From positions 44,936,383 to 45,000,382 of the forward strand of contig NC_081541.1 of NCBI RefSeq assembly GCF_901000735.1: a stretch of 64,000 bases of DNA, written 5' to 3'. The notes beneath the pieces were generated by a model. That model was not told where the DNA came from. It was given only the letters and a program-made list of their open reading frames with translations, and ran no database searches. The DNA is from Corylus avellana. Taxonomy: Eukaryota > Streptophyta > Magnoliopsida > Fagales > Betulaceae. Below are positions 11,131-22,075 of the stretch, piece by piece (within the stretch, counting starts at the first letter, position 1; each line of letters starts with the position of its first letter). A program made the translations under genes and the position numbers.

Positions 11131-12072
11131 TAAGTAATGATTTACTATAGTATTAGAACAAGGAGAATAAATAACTTATATAGGGACTTGGACACAAATT
11201 AAGTCTGTGCCATCCATTGAAAGAATGGTACATCAGCATAGAAATAACAAAAGTGATTGTTATAACAACAACATATCTAAACATGAAATAAAAAAACAAT
11301 TAAAAAATCAGATTGTAAACAATCCGAGGAAAATCCATCATCCCAACAATATCAGAACCCAAAAAGCAAAAACATCAAATTGGGATGGTAGATTTTGTTT
11401 AAATTTTAGAACCTAAATTTTTATTTCATGGGTTTTTTTCTTTCTTAACTTTGTTGATGAGGGATCGATAGAGAAATGTAAAGATTGTTTTCATAACACT
11501 TACTTTTGTTGTTCCATGTTATTGTGTCATTCTCTCTAATTACTTACATACACAATTTAATTAGAGCACTAGCAACGACTTCCTTAAATCTCATTCCCTT
11601 TCCTAAATATAGAAAAAAGTTCCTAAAAAACTACTTCTTTGTTCCCTAAACCAAGGAACACCAAGGAAGCAAAGCTGTATATATCTTTGCCCAATTGAGT
11701 ATGTCAATATACCCAAAGGAAGGAATCTTCCTTCCTTTTGTTGTACAGACTCTTTCTGAAGTGATTTGCTAACTCATATGTGTGATGGTTTCATCTAGAA
11801 GACTCCCTAATAATTAAGGTGTTTCACCTAGAACAAGTAAAATATCAGAGAGTTGACCTTAACTCCTGCTCTCTCACAAACATAATTATCATAGTTTCAC
11901 CTAAAATCCTACTTTATGATTCCTTCAAAAACACGATTAAAAAGCATTAAAGCAAAGACAAACGAAAGTAGGCCAACGAAAGCGATGGTTTCTTCAAAAT
12001 GCATCAACCAGGCCACTACACAAATAGAGCAGAAAACACACCCTCTTTGGCACAATTCCTGCAGAATCATTA
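11131..12072. other. Upstream region of dirigent gene 2
   Basis: No coding gene. It contains a worn repeat beginning GAGCACTAGCAACGACTTCC near 11566 whose mirror end (GCTAGTGCTCTAAAG) appears near 22690. The last 150 bases resemble the region before dirigent gene 1 (AAAAAGCATTAA..GCAAAGACAAA, ATGGTTTCTTGAAGAATC-like words), showing that the tandem duplication included promoter sequence. A near-identical inverted copy is at 25748-26700. Confidence 0.6.
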
Positions 12073-12765
12073 ATGGCTTCTTTTCACAATTTCATCACCA
12101 CCCTTTACTCCTTCCTCATCTTCTCAGCCTCCCTGAACACCATCACCGGAGCTTTCGTTGAAGAAGTCTCAAAAGCCAGGGTTATAAATCGTGAAGAAAA
12201 GACGACCCACCTCCACTTCTTCTTCCATGATGTCCTCGGTGGCAATCACCCAACTGCTCTGAGAATTGCAGGGCCACCAGAAAGCACCATTTCCGATTTC
12301 GGGAACACGATGATTATTGATAATGCGCTCACAGAGGAAGCAGATCCCACGTCGAAGCTGGTTGGAAGAGCTCAAGGCTTGTACTCCATGGCTTCCCAGA
12401 ACGATGTCGCTTTCCTTATGGTTGTGAATTTTGCTTTCATGGAAGATAAGTATAAAGGGAGTAGCATCAGCATGATCGGAAGAAATCCAGTGGCTAATGA
12501 CGTGAGAGAAATGCCGATTGTTGGAGGTAGTGGGCTTTTCAGGAATTCTCGCGGCTATGCTTTGGCGCATACAAATGGGCTGGATCCAAGCACAGGAAAT
12601 GCCATTGTTGAGTACAATGTTTATGTCTCCAATTTCGAGCTCGCTGCTACTGCTAATACTGCTACTGCTAACGCGGTTGATGCTAGCTTAGCGACACGGG
12701 AATATTTGCCATGGCAATATTTCTTTATTTTATTTTTCTTTGGTTTATATTACATTGTTATTTGA
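12073..12765 (+). CDS. Dirigent protein 2 with hydrophobic C-terminal tail
   Basis: Intronless, 230 residues. It has a signal peptide (MASFHNFITTLYSFLIFSAS...) and a full dirigent domain from HLHFFFHDVLGGNHPTALRI to YNVYVSNFELAA. It is closely related to gene 1 and also a DIR-b/d type predicted for the apoplast. Oddity: gene 1 stops at SNFELGAGLAI, but here the equivalent TAG is CGG. An Ala/Thr/Asn-rich insertion (ATANTATANAVDA) precedes it, and the frame then reads through former 3' UTR to give REYLPWQYFFILFFFGLYY plus a few more hydrophobic residues. The tail could be a membrane tail or a GPI-type signal, or merely tolerated readthrough. The same tail is kept in the copy at 25055-25747. Confidence 0.9.
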   Translation: MASFHNFITTLYSFLIFSASLNTITGAFVEEVSKARVINREEKTTHLHFFFHDVLGGNHPTALRIAGPPESTISDFGNTMIIDNALTEEADPTSKLVGRAQGLYSMASQNDVAFLMVVNFAFMEDKYKGSSISMIGRNPVANDVREMPIVGGSGLFRNSRGYALAHTNGLDPSTGNAIVEYNVYVSNFELAATANTATANAVDASLATREYLPWQYFFILFFFGLYYIVI

Positions 12766-12904
12766 TTATGCCTTTTTTATTTATTATTTATTTTTGTTTT
12801 GGATGAATATTTAATTTGACATGGTTGCCTTAGAAGTATTCTTTCCTTTCCCTTTTTTTTTTTTTTTTCCTTCTTTTTTTTCCTTCGTTAAAAAAAGAAA
12901 AAAA

Positions 12905-13135
12905 AAAATCAGATTGCGTATGAGAAATAGAGCTTTTAAGTAAAAAAAAAAAAAGTTTTTTGACAAAAACTTCATTTTTAAATTTTTGCCAAAAGTGCGT
13001 TTTGCCAATTTTTAGACGTTTTGGCATTCTTTTTAGGCAATTTTTACCAAACGAGTATTTTTTTTATTCAAACGGACTTTTTGAGTGTTAAAAACACTTT
13101 TATGTCCCTCAAACGCAATCCCAAACAGGCCCTCA
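12905..13135. mobile_element. Tourist-like MITE, worn copy
   Basis: Same family as 10900-11130. The body has GAGCTTTTAAGT and GCCAAAAGTGCGTTTTG, and the right end is CGCAATCCCAAACAGGCCC. The left end is degraded by A and T runs. The sequence is repeated in inverted form just right of the first N gap (24840 on). Confidence 0.6.
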
Positions 13136-13487
13136 ATGCAGTTCAGCCCCTGAAGTTGAATTTTTAGTTCCGTCTCTCATTGCTATGAAAATTTACAATA
13201 AATCAAAAACATATTTCGAAGTGCAGCAGCCAATTATAAATCCAACTTTATAGTCGACATCAAATCAAACTTAATTTAACCTCAATAGTTGAGTCAAGTA
13301 AATTCAACCATTGAATCTAAACTTAAAATCATTCTACGATTAAGATTAAATCACAAAATCGCATGATTACAACCGACAAAAAAGTACCGGCCATGATCTA
13401 ATTGCTCCGAGTTCTGAATACTTTATGTTAAGTGCCAAGTGCGCTATCAAGGTGCGAATAGTGCCTTACCGTCCACTTCCATGTACA

Positions 13488-13813
13488 TGCACATGAGCAT
13501 AGTGGACTCTAACCTCTTGAAGAGAAACTTTTTATTCTTTTGCCTTTATTCACAACCCTTGCATCTCAAGAGAAAGCTAGTTAAAGCGTTGGGCATGGGC
13601 TGTTGCTCTGTGTACATTGGACCAATATCCTTTAGGGCCCTTTAGGTTACTGCACATGAGCATAGTGGACTCTAACCTCTTGAAGAGAAACTTTTTTTTC
13701 TTGTGCCTTTATTCACAACCCTTTCATCTCAAGAGAAAGCTCGTTAAACCGTTGGGCATGGGCTGTTGCTCTGTGTACATTGGACCAATATCATTTAGGG
13801 CCCTTTAGGTTAC
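13488..13813. repeat. 163-bp tandem duplication
   Basis: Two adjacent copies of a 163-bp unit begin TGCACATGAGCATAGTGGAC at 13488 and 13651, and end in TTTAGGGCCCTTTAGGTTAC. They differ at a handful of bases, including the length of a T run. The unit is not recognised. Short open frames in it (13439-13645, 13617-13808) simply copy each other and are not convincing genes. Confidence 0.85.
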
Positions 13814-15416
13814 TCTTTAAATTAGGCCGACCCAGTATATTATTGGGTCTTTAGGTGGACACTTAGCACCACAGGGTTGGTCAAAGAAAGGAGCATCAAC
13901 AAATACTTCAATCACCTTACTCGCCCGCATTGTCCGACAAGTCACTCGTGTCGTGTCTGTTCTTTTTTGTCTTCGCAAGTACACTTGGCTAGATTCCGGT
14001 GGCATGATCAGATCAACTGTATCAACAATAACCTTCAAGTTACGGAGGCAGAGTTTGGTATAAGTAGGGACTAAGGGCCAAAAATTTTAGTGGGTAGAAG
14101 CCAATAGACAAAAATAAATAAATTACCTTATAATTTTTCTTTTTCCTTGTGTTGAGGGGCCATGGCCTACACTGGCCACCCCCAGCTCTGTCACTGCCTT
14201 CAACTATGGAAATGTAGCAACTTAAATCCAAGGAAGTCACCAAAAAAAGAAACTAAAAAAAAGCAAGGAAAAGCGAGAAAGCTGTGATGACCGACCAAAA
14301 GTGAAGGTGTGAAGCCTTGTTTGTGAAGCAAGCATGGTCATCTTGAATCATTCTAGTTTTCTGACCAAAGAAAAAGGTCATATGGGCACCAGACCACATT
14401 ATAAAAATCAAATTATTCAATATGCAGAATCTTCATATTTCCTCTTTCTTTCACCCTTGTTCTTTTTGGGTACCACCACATATTTATTGTATGAAATACC
14501 AGGCATGCACACGTACACACGCGTGTTAATCTTTTTTCTGTATTGAAATGATTGAATAGGCACTTATGATCTATCTTTGAGCAGCTAAATGTTATGAATT
14601 TCCACTTCAAGTTTTGTGATTCACATGTGGGAGGCCCCAATACCACATGAAAAGTGCCTTTTCTATCAAGAAAACACAAAATTACCATGAAGTTTGTCAT
14701 GCAAGGCTTTCAAGGTAATAACAAGAACAACAATTATAATTATGAAACAAAAAACTAGCAAATTTCTGTCAATGGATACTAGAAAATTGAAATTAGCTAA
14801 TGCACAACCGGATTGGTTGACAAGCCACCTGCCAAAGAGCCTTTGATGGTTAAGTCAGTAAAGCATTCAGAGAAAGAAAGTAGAATAGAGGAAGTTTAGT
14901 AAAAAAATAGACTCTTATCTTATTTGGGGATGGTGGCCCTCTTTTTATAAGAGTAATGCTATATACCACATTGTCCCATTATTCTGACGTAGCAGTTCTA
15001 TTTCTCATTTCATTTTTTAATTTTATTTTTAACTGCGGTTGATTTAATGATGGATTGACACTACCATATCAATATAATAGGATATTGATGTGACATATAA
15101 CGTTACTCCTTTTTATATGGACTGCATGTCTAGATGCCACCGTGTAGGTTTGTGATTGTGAAGGCTCCTAGGCTTTTTAGCTTTTCTAATGAAAAGACCT
15201 TCAGGTGTCAATTGCCTTGGGGCCAGGCTTATTGATAGTATCACCATTAAGCATCCCATGCTCTCTCATTGACATTGAAAACCATTTTTGATAGAACTGT
15301 GCCTTCCAAAATCATGAAAGCATTTGTTTCCATACTTCTGGTAAATGCAAGTGCACATCACAAACCATTTGAAAGCTTATCTAATAAGAAAACATCAAGC
15401 CCCCACTTTTCATCAC
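13814..15416. other. Intergenic between dirigent genes 2 and 3
   Basis: No supported gene. At 14045-14210 there is a worn dispersed repeat (GGGGCCATGGCCTACACTGG, CACCCCCAGCTCTGTC) that is also seen at 59950-60055. At about 14949-15113 there is a MITE with ends AAGAGTAATGCTATATACC and CATATAACGTTACTCC. That family recurs at about 37380-37560, 53262-53420 and 53636-53800. Confidence 0.5.
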
Positions 15417-15426
15417 TATATAAATA
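15417..15426 (+). promoter_or_regulatory. TATA box of dirigent gene 3
   Basis: TATATAAATA lies about 52 bases before the ATG at 15478. Confidence 0.55.
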
Positions 15427-15477
15427 ACCTCTCATACCTCATACCACTATCAAAGACAGCCAAGAACTGATTCAAAA

Positions 15478-16039
15478 ATGGCTTCTTTTCTCACTCATTT
15501 TCTACTTTTGTCTCATTCTCTTCTCAACTTCCTTCACAACTATTTTTGGAGTATTCTCAGAGCAATCCCTCTTAACCATGTATGCAAAACGTATGGAGAA
15601 AACAACCCACTTGCACTTCTATTTCCATGACATCCTAGCCGGCACAAACCCGACTGCCATTAGAATTGTCAAGCCACCAAACAACTCAGTAGGTGGCTTT
15701 GGAACTACTTATATGATAGACGACTGGCTGACGGAAGGGCTGGAGCCAACTTCAAAGGCAGTGGGAAGAGCTCAGGGAATGTATGCTGTTGCTTCTCAAC
15801 ATGACCTTGGGTTGCTTATGGTGATCAATTTTGCTTTCTTAGAAGGTAAGTATAATGGAAGTGCCCTTAGCATTCTTGGGCGTAATCCTGTTCTTCATTC
15901 TGTCAGGGAAATGCCGATTGTCGGAGGCAGCGGCGTTTTCCGATTAGCTCGTGGCTATGCTTTGGCAAAAACAGTGAGATTCAATCCAAAAACTGGAGAT
16001 GCTGTGGTTGAATACAATGTCTCTGTCTTGCACTTCTGA
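15478..16039 (+). pseudogene. Dirigent gene 3 with frameshift in the signal peptide
   Basis: From 15578 an open frame of 153 residues encodes a complete dirigent domain (HLHFYFHDILAGTNPTAIRI ... GRAQGMYAVASQHD ... MPIVGGSGVFRLARGYALA ... YNVSVLHF). The natural start, MASFLT at 15478, is in another frame. From about base 15496 the signal peptide (reading ...LILFSTSFTTIFGVFSEQ) continues in the downstream frame, so there is one extra base or two missing near codon 7. The TATA box and leader are intact. Either this is a young pseudogene, or a sequencing/assembly indel, or the gene is used from the internal ATG at 15578 and makes a non-secreted protein. The domain diverges from genes 1 and 2 (PPNNSVGGFG, WLTEGLEPTS), so it is the oldest of the local duplicates. 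Confidence 0.65.
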
Positions 16040-16553
16040 AAGCCCCAAGTTTCTTGCAGTGTTTAGTTGATTTCCCTGTTGTTTCAATGTTCCAAGTCAT
16101 GTCTATCCTTCAGGAGTGTTTGTACCATTTGCAATTACTGTAATTTTCTAGTTATAGTATAGGCTAAAGTAAAAAAAATGATAAGGGTACTTCTATTCTT
16201 AAACTTTAGTGGCTTGTTAGGTTCTCAATAAATTTAGAGTACATGCTAATTTAAGCTCTAGAAGTACAATTTCCATGGATGGCTGTGACTGTCAAGCTCA
16301 AAACCATCCATCCATTATCCATAAATTTCTTCAGAACATGGTTTCAGTCAGATATACAAAAGATCAACAAATAGAAAGGAAACAAGAACAAATAGATAAA
16401 TAACAGAAGTTCTTGATCTTGAATCCTTTCGGTGGAACAGTATGCACTCACAGAAGACAAAAAAAAAAAAAAAAAAAAAACACATAAAAGATGTTTATAC
16501 TAACAAACAGAAAGAGCAATAAAAAGCAGCCAGTCGTGACGCCGAAACTAGTC
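16040..16553. other. Convergent 3' flanks of dirigent gene 3 and SCL3
   Basis: No gene. Non-coding 3' flanks of two convergent genes, with an A run at 16459-16480. Confidence 0.6.
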
Positions 16554-17948
16554 TCAGTCATACCTTCTAAACCTCCAGGCGGAGACTGAAAAGAGGGGGC
16601 ATTCTTGCCAGCAGATAACCAAACATCCATTCTCTTCTTTGATATTATACCCATTATAACCATAGCCCTGCAACAGCCTACAGGCTTGCAACCTACCATG
16701 ATAGCTCAAAGGCACCCTACCAAAACCGGCCAACTCAAGCCTTAAAATCCATTTCTCAAGCGTCTCATGCCTCTCCTTTCTCTCGGCTCCCTCACATGCT
16801 ATGATGTTTTTAATTTCCTCTCCAAAAAGCATCTTTTCAACCTTTTGTCGCTCAATTGATGCTCTTGATGCAGCAGACTCCAAAGAATCAAACAGGGCAG
16901 CATAGAAATTCAATGCTCCTCTAACTCTCTCTATTAATGTGGAACCATGGTTTGCTTCCTGCTCAGTTATCACCATCAGTTTCGGTGAGAGGCCCCAAAG
17001 AGCACTTAGAAAGCTCCCCATTTTTGGGGAAGCACTTAGAGATAATGGGGATAATGTGGAGGTGGGATCAGGATTGGCCATATGCATTGTGACCGGATCC
17101 TTCTCAAGGAACTCTCGAAAAGTCCGTGGATCCATTTGGAAAACTTTCCGCGCCTTCTTTGACACCAAAGGCGAGTTCCTTCTGAGCACTTCCTCGTCAG
17201 TAGCCAAGAGAGAATGTAGCTGAAGTACAGAGCTGATTGCAAGAGCTTCTCCAGTATTAACACGCAAAGTTTCAAGATCGAGATCCTCTAATTTGCTTAC
17301 AATAGGATTGAATCGAAATGGGATGTTCAATTTGTCAGCTTCTTCCTTCAACATTAGAGCCATTTGATCCAATACCTCTTTGTGTTTATGAATACCTGTG
17401 ATTCTCAAATGGGGTGGGCCTTCTGGCCGATGACTCAAAGTATGAAGAAGATTTCTCCACTGCTCAGGCTCAGATGAATAGAGATCGATAATATGAACCA
17501 TCTTCTCCCCCTCCATAGCTTCTATAATGGCCTGGTTTGTGATTTCATGTGCAAGCCTTAAGAAGGGGCACAGCTCATAGAAGAGTCTTCGAACACTCAT
17601 TTCCTCTTGGAGTGACGATATTTTCGTCGAATTCAGGGCTTTATGCAGACCACGCCAGCGTTTAAGCATCCTATCAGCAAATGCCTCGGTGAAGTATGCA
17701 GCAATTCGCTGCGTTGTATCGCCATCAGTAGAAGCAAGATGGGAAATTTGCTCCAGACTGATATTAGCATTGTCTATACTACCAACAGCTACCTGGTTAG
17801 CACAGGCTTCAAGAAGGTGTAGCAAATACAGACCCCTTTGCTCAGATTCCATATACCTGAGCCAGTTGTATGGTAATCCTAACTCAGGAGATAGTGCCAT
17901 CCAGGGAAAGTGGAGTGAAGTTGTGGGAGATCCGTCGTCCATTGACAT
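16554..17948 (-). CDS. SCL3: GRAS-family transcriptional regulator, SCARECROW-LIKE 3
   Basis: Single-exon frame of 464 residues, close to the usual size for SCL3. GRAS domain blocks are in order. Leucine-rich region I is at about 35-100 (GLYLLHLLEACANQVAVGS). The VHIID block is at about 150-165, as MVHIIDLYSSEPEQW. LRII is around 185-220. An EALAISSVLQLHSLLA segment is at about 235, and FGEEIKNIIACEGAERKERH with the SAW end SVSAWRFRRYD closes the protein. The N-terminus is short, and there is no DELLA domain, as in SCL3. In Arabidopsis SCL3 is a nuclear positive regulator of gibberellin signalling that antagonises DELLA proteins and acts with SHR/SCR in the root endodermis; function here is inferred from homology. 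The ATG chosen is the first in frame after the putative leader exon. Confidence 0.93.
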   Translation of the reverse strand: MSMDDGSPTTSLHFPWMALSPELGLPYNWLRYMESEQRGLYLLHLLEACANQVAVGSIDNANISLEQISHLASTDGDTTQRIAAYFTEAFADRMLKRWRGLHKALNSTKISSLQEEMSVRRLFYELCPFLRLAHEITNQAIIEAMEGEKMVHIIDLYSSEPEQWRNLLHTLSHRPEGPPHLRITGIHKHKEVLDQMALMLKEEADKLNIPFRFNPIVSKLEDLDLETLRVNTGEALAISSVLQLHSLLATDEEVLRRNSPLVSKKARKVFQMDPRTFREFLEKDPVTMHMANPDPTSTLSPLSLSASPKMGSFLSALWGLSPKLMVITEQEANHGSTLIERVRGALNFYAALFDSLESAASRASIERQKVEKMLFGEEIKNIIACEGAERKERHETLEKWILRLELAGFGRVPLSYHGRLQACRLLQGYGYNGYNIKEENGCLVICWQECPLFSVSAWRFRRYD

Positions 17949-19700
17949 CTGAGAGCAAACTCTGTGCAGATCAAATGGAAATCTGAAAGATATAAGGAAA
18001 CATCTAGAATGAGGGCAGATGTAACTGGGAGTTAATTAATGTCACAACAATAGCACTAGACCATTTGATTTGCTGTTTGTAATTGCTTTGTTTGTAGTTC
18101 TATATGTATAGATCATTTTTTTTGATTTGGATTTGTTGTTGTAATTCATGTTTGATCATATAAGGAGGTTTGGGTCCAGTATAGCTCTGCTGATGCAGAA
18201 TAAGCTGCTGATATAGTTGTTGAGAGCTGTTGTTGAGTACTGATGTTAGTTGCTGATGCAGTTGTTGTTCCAGCAGTTTATGCTGGAGGGTTTGTAATTC
18301 TTGAGTTCTTTTATAGTAAATCCTCATTCATTAAAAAAAAAAAAAACACTAGACCATTTGATGACTGAGAAAGCTGAGGGAAAGTAGAAAGAAAATAATA
18401 TATTATAGACTCTTTCCTTTCCCTTTACCTTGTTTAATTTTTCAAATAATGATAATCTTAAGCCACCCAAGGAGAAAAAAAAAATGTTTTAGCCAGTTGG
18501 GGGCAAAAAAAAAAAAAACCTGAGGCCCTTCTGAGAAATTATTCTTAGAACAGCCACCTTCTCCGCCTGTGTTCTCTTTCCAGTTCAGGATTACCAATAG
18601 AAACAAGTTGCCAAAATTTCTTCTTCTCTATATAAACAATGTTTTATGAAAACTACCAAACAGATCAAACCTATCATTTTAATTCTTTTTCACATAAATT
18701 TCTGCAGTATCTAAACAGAGTAATTTTGATTTCTAATTACTTATAAAATCATAATATTATTTCAAGAAAATGGACTATTCCTTCCAATATGTCCACCTTA
18801 TCATACAATTTACCACGAAAAGGAATCATGAACTCCAAGAAATTTTAAGAAGCAGAGCAACAGAAAAGAAAAAATCAATTTAACATACCTATTTTCTGCT
18901 GAAAGTTTCTGAACTCGTATAAAAAGCTCAAGATAAGTAAGCCAAAACTATTCCTAGAGTTAGAAATAAATAAGAAATAAAAGGCTCAACAGAACTAATC
19001 CAACTCGTATATAACGCCTGGTTGTGTGAAACATAAAACATAAAACATAAAACATAATGAAAATTCAAACTTTATTTCTCCCACATTTTCTCAGCAACCA
19101 AACAAAGCCTGAATGAAAATGATGTTTTAGAATTCAAGAAAAAACAAACACTTACTACACAGAAAACAAAGGCATGTCTTGTGGGTGTGTATTATTTTCC
19201 AGAATTTATCAAAGGGATACAGGGGAAATTACCAGAGAATGTTGAAATAGCTCCTCCTTGAGAACTGATCAAGTGCACCACCAGCTTCAAGTTCCCAGCT
19301 GGGTTTTCAAATATATTAAAAACCCAGAACAATCCCCAATAAAATATCTAAGCTTGCTGACACAATCCCCCAATGCATAAAAGTGGGTTCAGATTTATGC
19401 AGGGCTTTTGCTATTTTGCTGCAGACAAGGTATTGGAATTGAAGCTGTTGTTTTATAGGACTTTCCCATGGCTGCATAGCAGCATAGGTGACAATACGAG
19501 AAGTTGTTTTGTCGTCACTCATTTGTTTTTTCCTTGGGAGAATCAGAGGAATATGGAATTTCTGAAATACAGAGGTAACAAACCTCCCCCCTCTCTCTGT
19601 CTCTTTCTCCCTAGATTTTCTCTCAGTAAAACTTGTTTGTTTCTCTCTCTAAGTTGAGTTTTGTCAGCAAGTGAAATGGATGGGAATAAGGGGCTGGCAA
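17949..19700 (-). other. Putative SCL3 5' UTR with leader intron
   Basis: On the - strand a good acceptor (TTTCAG) sits at 17983-17988, 35 bases before the SCL3 ATG. A possible donor (CTG|GTAATT) sits at 19232/19233. The stretch beyond 19233 is CT-rich near 19590-19650, as in plant leaders. This suggests a 5' UTR intron of about 1.25 kb. It is inference; no transcript data are available. A retroposon lies inside the intron. Confidence 0.35.
18070..18346 (+). mobile_element. Retroposon insertion in SCL3 leader region
   Basis: A 277-bp segment ends in 14 A residues and is flanked by a perfect 16-bp duplication CACTAGACCATTTGAT (18054-18069 and 18347-18362). The interior is GCTGTTG/CAG-rich, which creates a glutamine-rich open frame on the opposite strand that should not be taken as a gene. 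The source RNA is unknown. Confidence 0.8.
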
Positions 19701-22075
19701 AACTTGGTATCATCTTCTACTGCAGCACCAATCCAAACATGCCCTAACAAAACAAGACAATATCTTTGCTTGTTGCCTAGTGGGTGATAGTGGGCATTGC
19801 AAGGAAGCTTACGAGTGAGTCCAAAACCTTTGTTTGGATTGTTTTCAAAGGCATAGACCTACCACTTGGTACTTTCTTCTTGCTTTAGCACAAAGAGACA
19901 AAGGAGTTGTGGGAAAAGACAAAAAACTGGCCAAAAGTAGAGAGTCTTGGTTGGTTCCACTTCCACTGTCTTGGCTCCGCTCCTTTTGTATGGCTCAGAT
20001 ATAGACTACAGGTTTTATTTATTTATTTATTATTTTTAAAGCAAATATGGGAAAACAGGGAAGGGAGATATAGACTATAGTTGCGTATGCAATACAGCCT
20101 CCATTTGTTAATGTTTGTTTAGAGGGTAATTTTTTTTTTTTTTTTTAATGTTTTGATATGTGGTGATAAACGTGGAAGTAATTTTGAGTGTTTTGAGTTG
20201 TTTGATAATATTTTTGGTTAATTACGTATTGAGTTACCATTTTGTTATAAAAATCTCATTCATAAATCATAGAAGTATAAGTTTAAAAACTAAATTTACA
20301 TAAATACTTTTAAAATTAAAAATTTCAAAAAATAAATCCTAGGGGCTGGTGGCTGAACTACCCCAAGGAATGGATCGACTACCTTTGAAACTTATCATAC
20401 GTGGTGGCCGAGTCACCCCCAAACGTTTTTCGGCTATGAATTTCAGGGTAGCCGATCCAATCCTTGGGGGGTGGTTCAAGCACTAGCTTGTCATGGATCA
20501 TAATCATTCATATCTTATTTCCATTAAATATCTTATGTGTTGGGTTTCCTTTATTAAGAGAAAGTTCGGGCCCACAAATGAAAAAAAAAAAATGTTAGAA
20601 TATAGCAACATAAGCAAAATATGGCCCTTCTCTCTCTTTCTCTTAAAGGAGATTTAACATTAATTGATTATTAGGTAGGTGTTTCCAAGGTGTAGATGTC
20701 ATCAATGGAAGAGAAAGCTTAAAGTCTAAGAGAAAGAATTTGTAGTTTTTGGTGTATGTTTAGATAAGCTTGTTCCTTAAACAAGCAATGAAAGGTAAAG
20801 CTTCTTGTCTTCAGTGCAGTCGACCCAATTAACAATGTTCATGTGGGGATGTTTTCAAGGGGAGACCATTTGTAGCTTGGTGACCAGGCATGGATTTTCA
20901 TGGTACTAAGACTTTGGCATATTGCATTTGGATGATGGGTTCACAACAATATCATTTGGGACCCATAAAATGTGTAGAGATTATAATAGCAATTGTAAGT
21001 TCCTTCTAACTTGGGAAAAATATGCCACTTTCCAATTTTTTTGGATTTCCTTTGAAAAAATGTTAGACTTACAAATATTTTACAACTTGTCGAAACGTGT
21101 CAGCATGTAATTGGAGGACGTTAAAATTTTTTTAGTGATTGACGTAGATATATCTAATCATATGTTGACACGTGTCAACATTACTCTTTTCCTTTATTAG
21201 ACCTTTCCCTTGGGTAATAATTGTATTTTTGTTTTGTTTTTGTTTTCCTTGTATTTGTTTTCTAGTACTCTATGAAAGAGAGTAAAATATTGGTCTACAA
21301 CATATATGTTTAATCTCATGTGGGAGCAATACCATGTCATAGGCTTGGAATTGTCGAAAATAAGACAGTTTTGGCTATTAACCCAAAATTCAAGATGGTT
21401 TTGTTATTAATGTTTTCTTGGATATTCTTCAAAAAAGGAAAGAAAAGGAGAGATACCTTTTGGATCCTAAAATTCTGAAGTGCTTTTTTTTTCTTTTTTT
21501 TTTTTTTTTTAATTTTTAATTTTTTTTTTATAAAAAAAAAATACAATTATGATGATATTGAGGGGTGGGGAATGATTTTTTTTTAAAAAATTATTTATTA
21601 CTTTTTGTTTTCTTAGGTTAAATCACATAGTGCACCCCATTTTATTTGTCGGTTTGGTCATAAAAAATAAAAAAGACTGATGTTTAGCTACTAATTGTCA
21701 CGTATTAGAGGCTTGGATTTACACATACTCACTTCCATTTCTACATGCCACAAGACCTATATGATCTTCTCCTATTCGAAATGAAGGTTGAAGTCACGAA
21801 AATAAACATTGCATGTTGAAGTCACGAAAATAAACGTTGTAACTTTTACGATAGAGAAATGATTGTTGTCAATAAATTTTTCATATTTCTTCCATATTCT
21901 CCGTAGTGAATAGATGAGTCTACCATTAAATTTGTGTAGAGTCCACATGAGTCCATAAATTTAATAATTGATTTATTGAATTTGTAGAATAATATAGGAA
22001 AAATATGAGAAACTTATTGACACCAATCATTTTTCTTTACAATAAGCTCTTTATAAATTGATATGGCAGTTCACG
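19701..22075. other. Intergenic
   Basis: No gene supported. It contains a CCACCCC-type inverted repeat at about 20341-20490 (GGTGGCTGAACTACCCC against GGGGGGTGGTTCAAGC) and long T/A runs at 20130-20148 and 21487-21541. Confidence 0.5.

Noticed and set aside
12169..12570. 133-codon antisense frame over dirigent gene 2 (and its twin at 25250-25651)
   Set aside because: Shadow of the dirigent coding frame. The same antisense frame exists only because the sense genes are near-identical.
18100..18327. Glutamine-rich open frame on the - strand
   Set aside because: It lies wholly inside a retroposon with a 16-bp target duplication and reads against its A tail.
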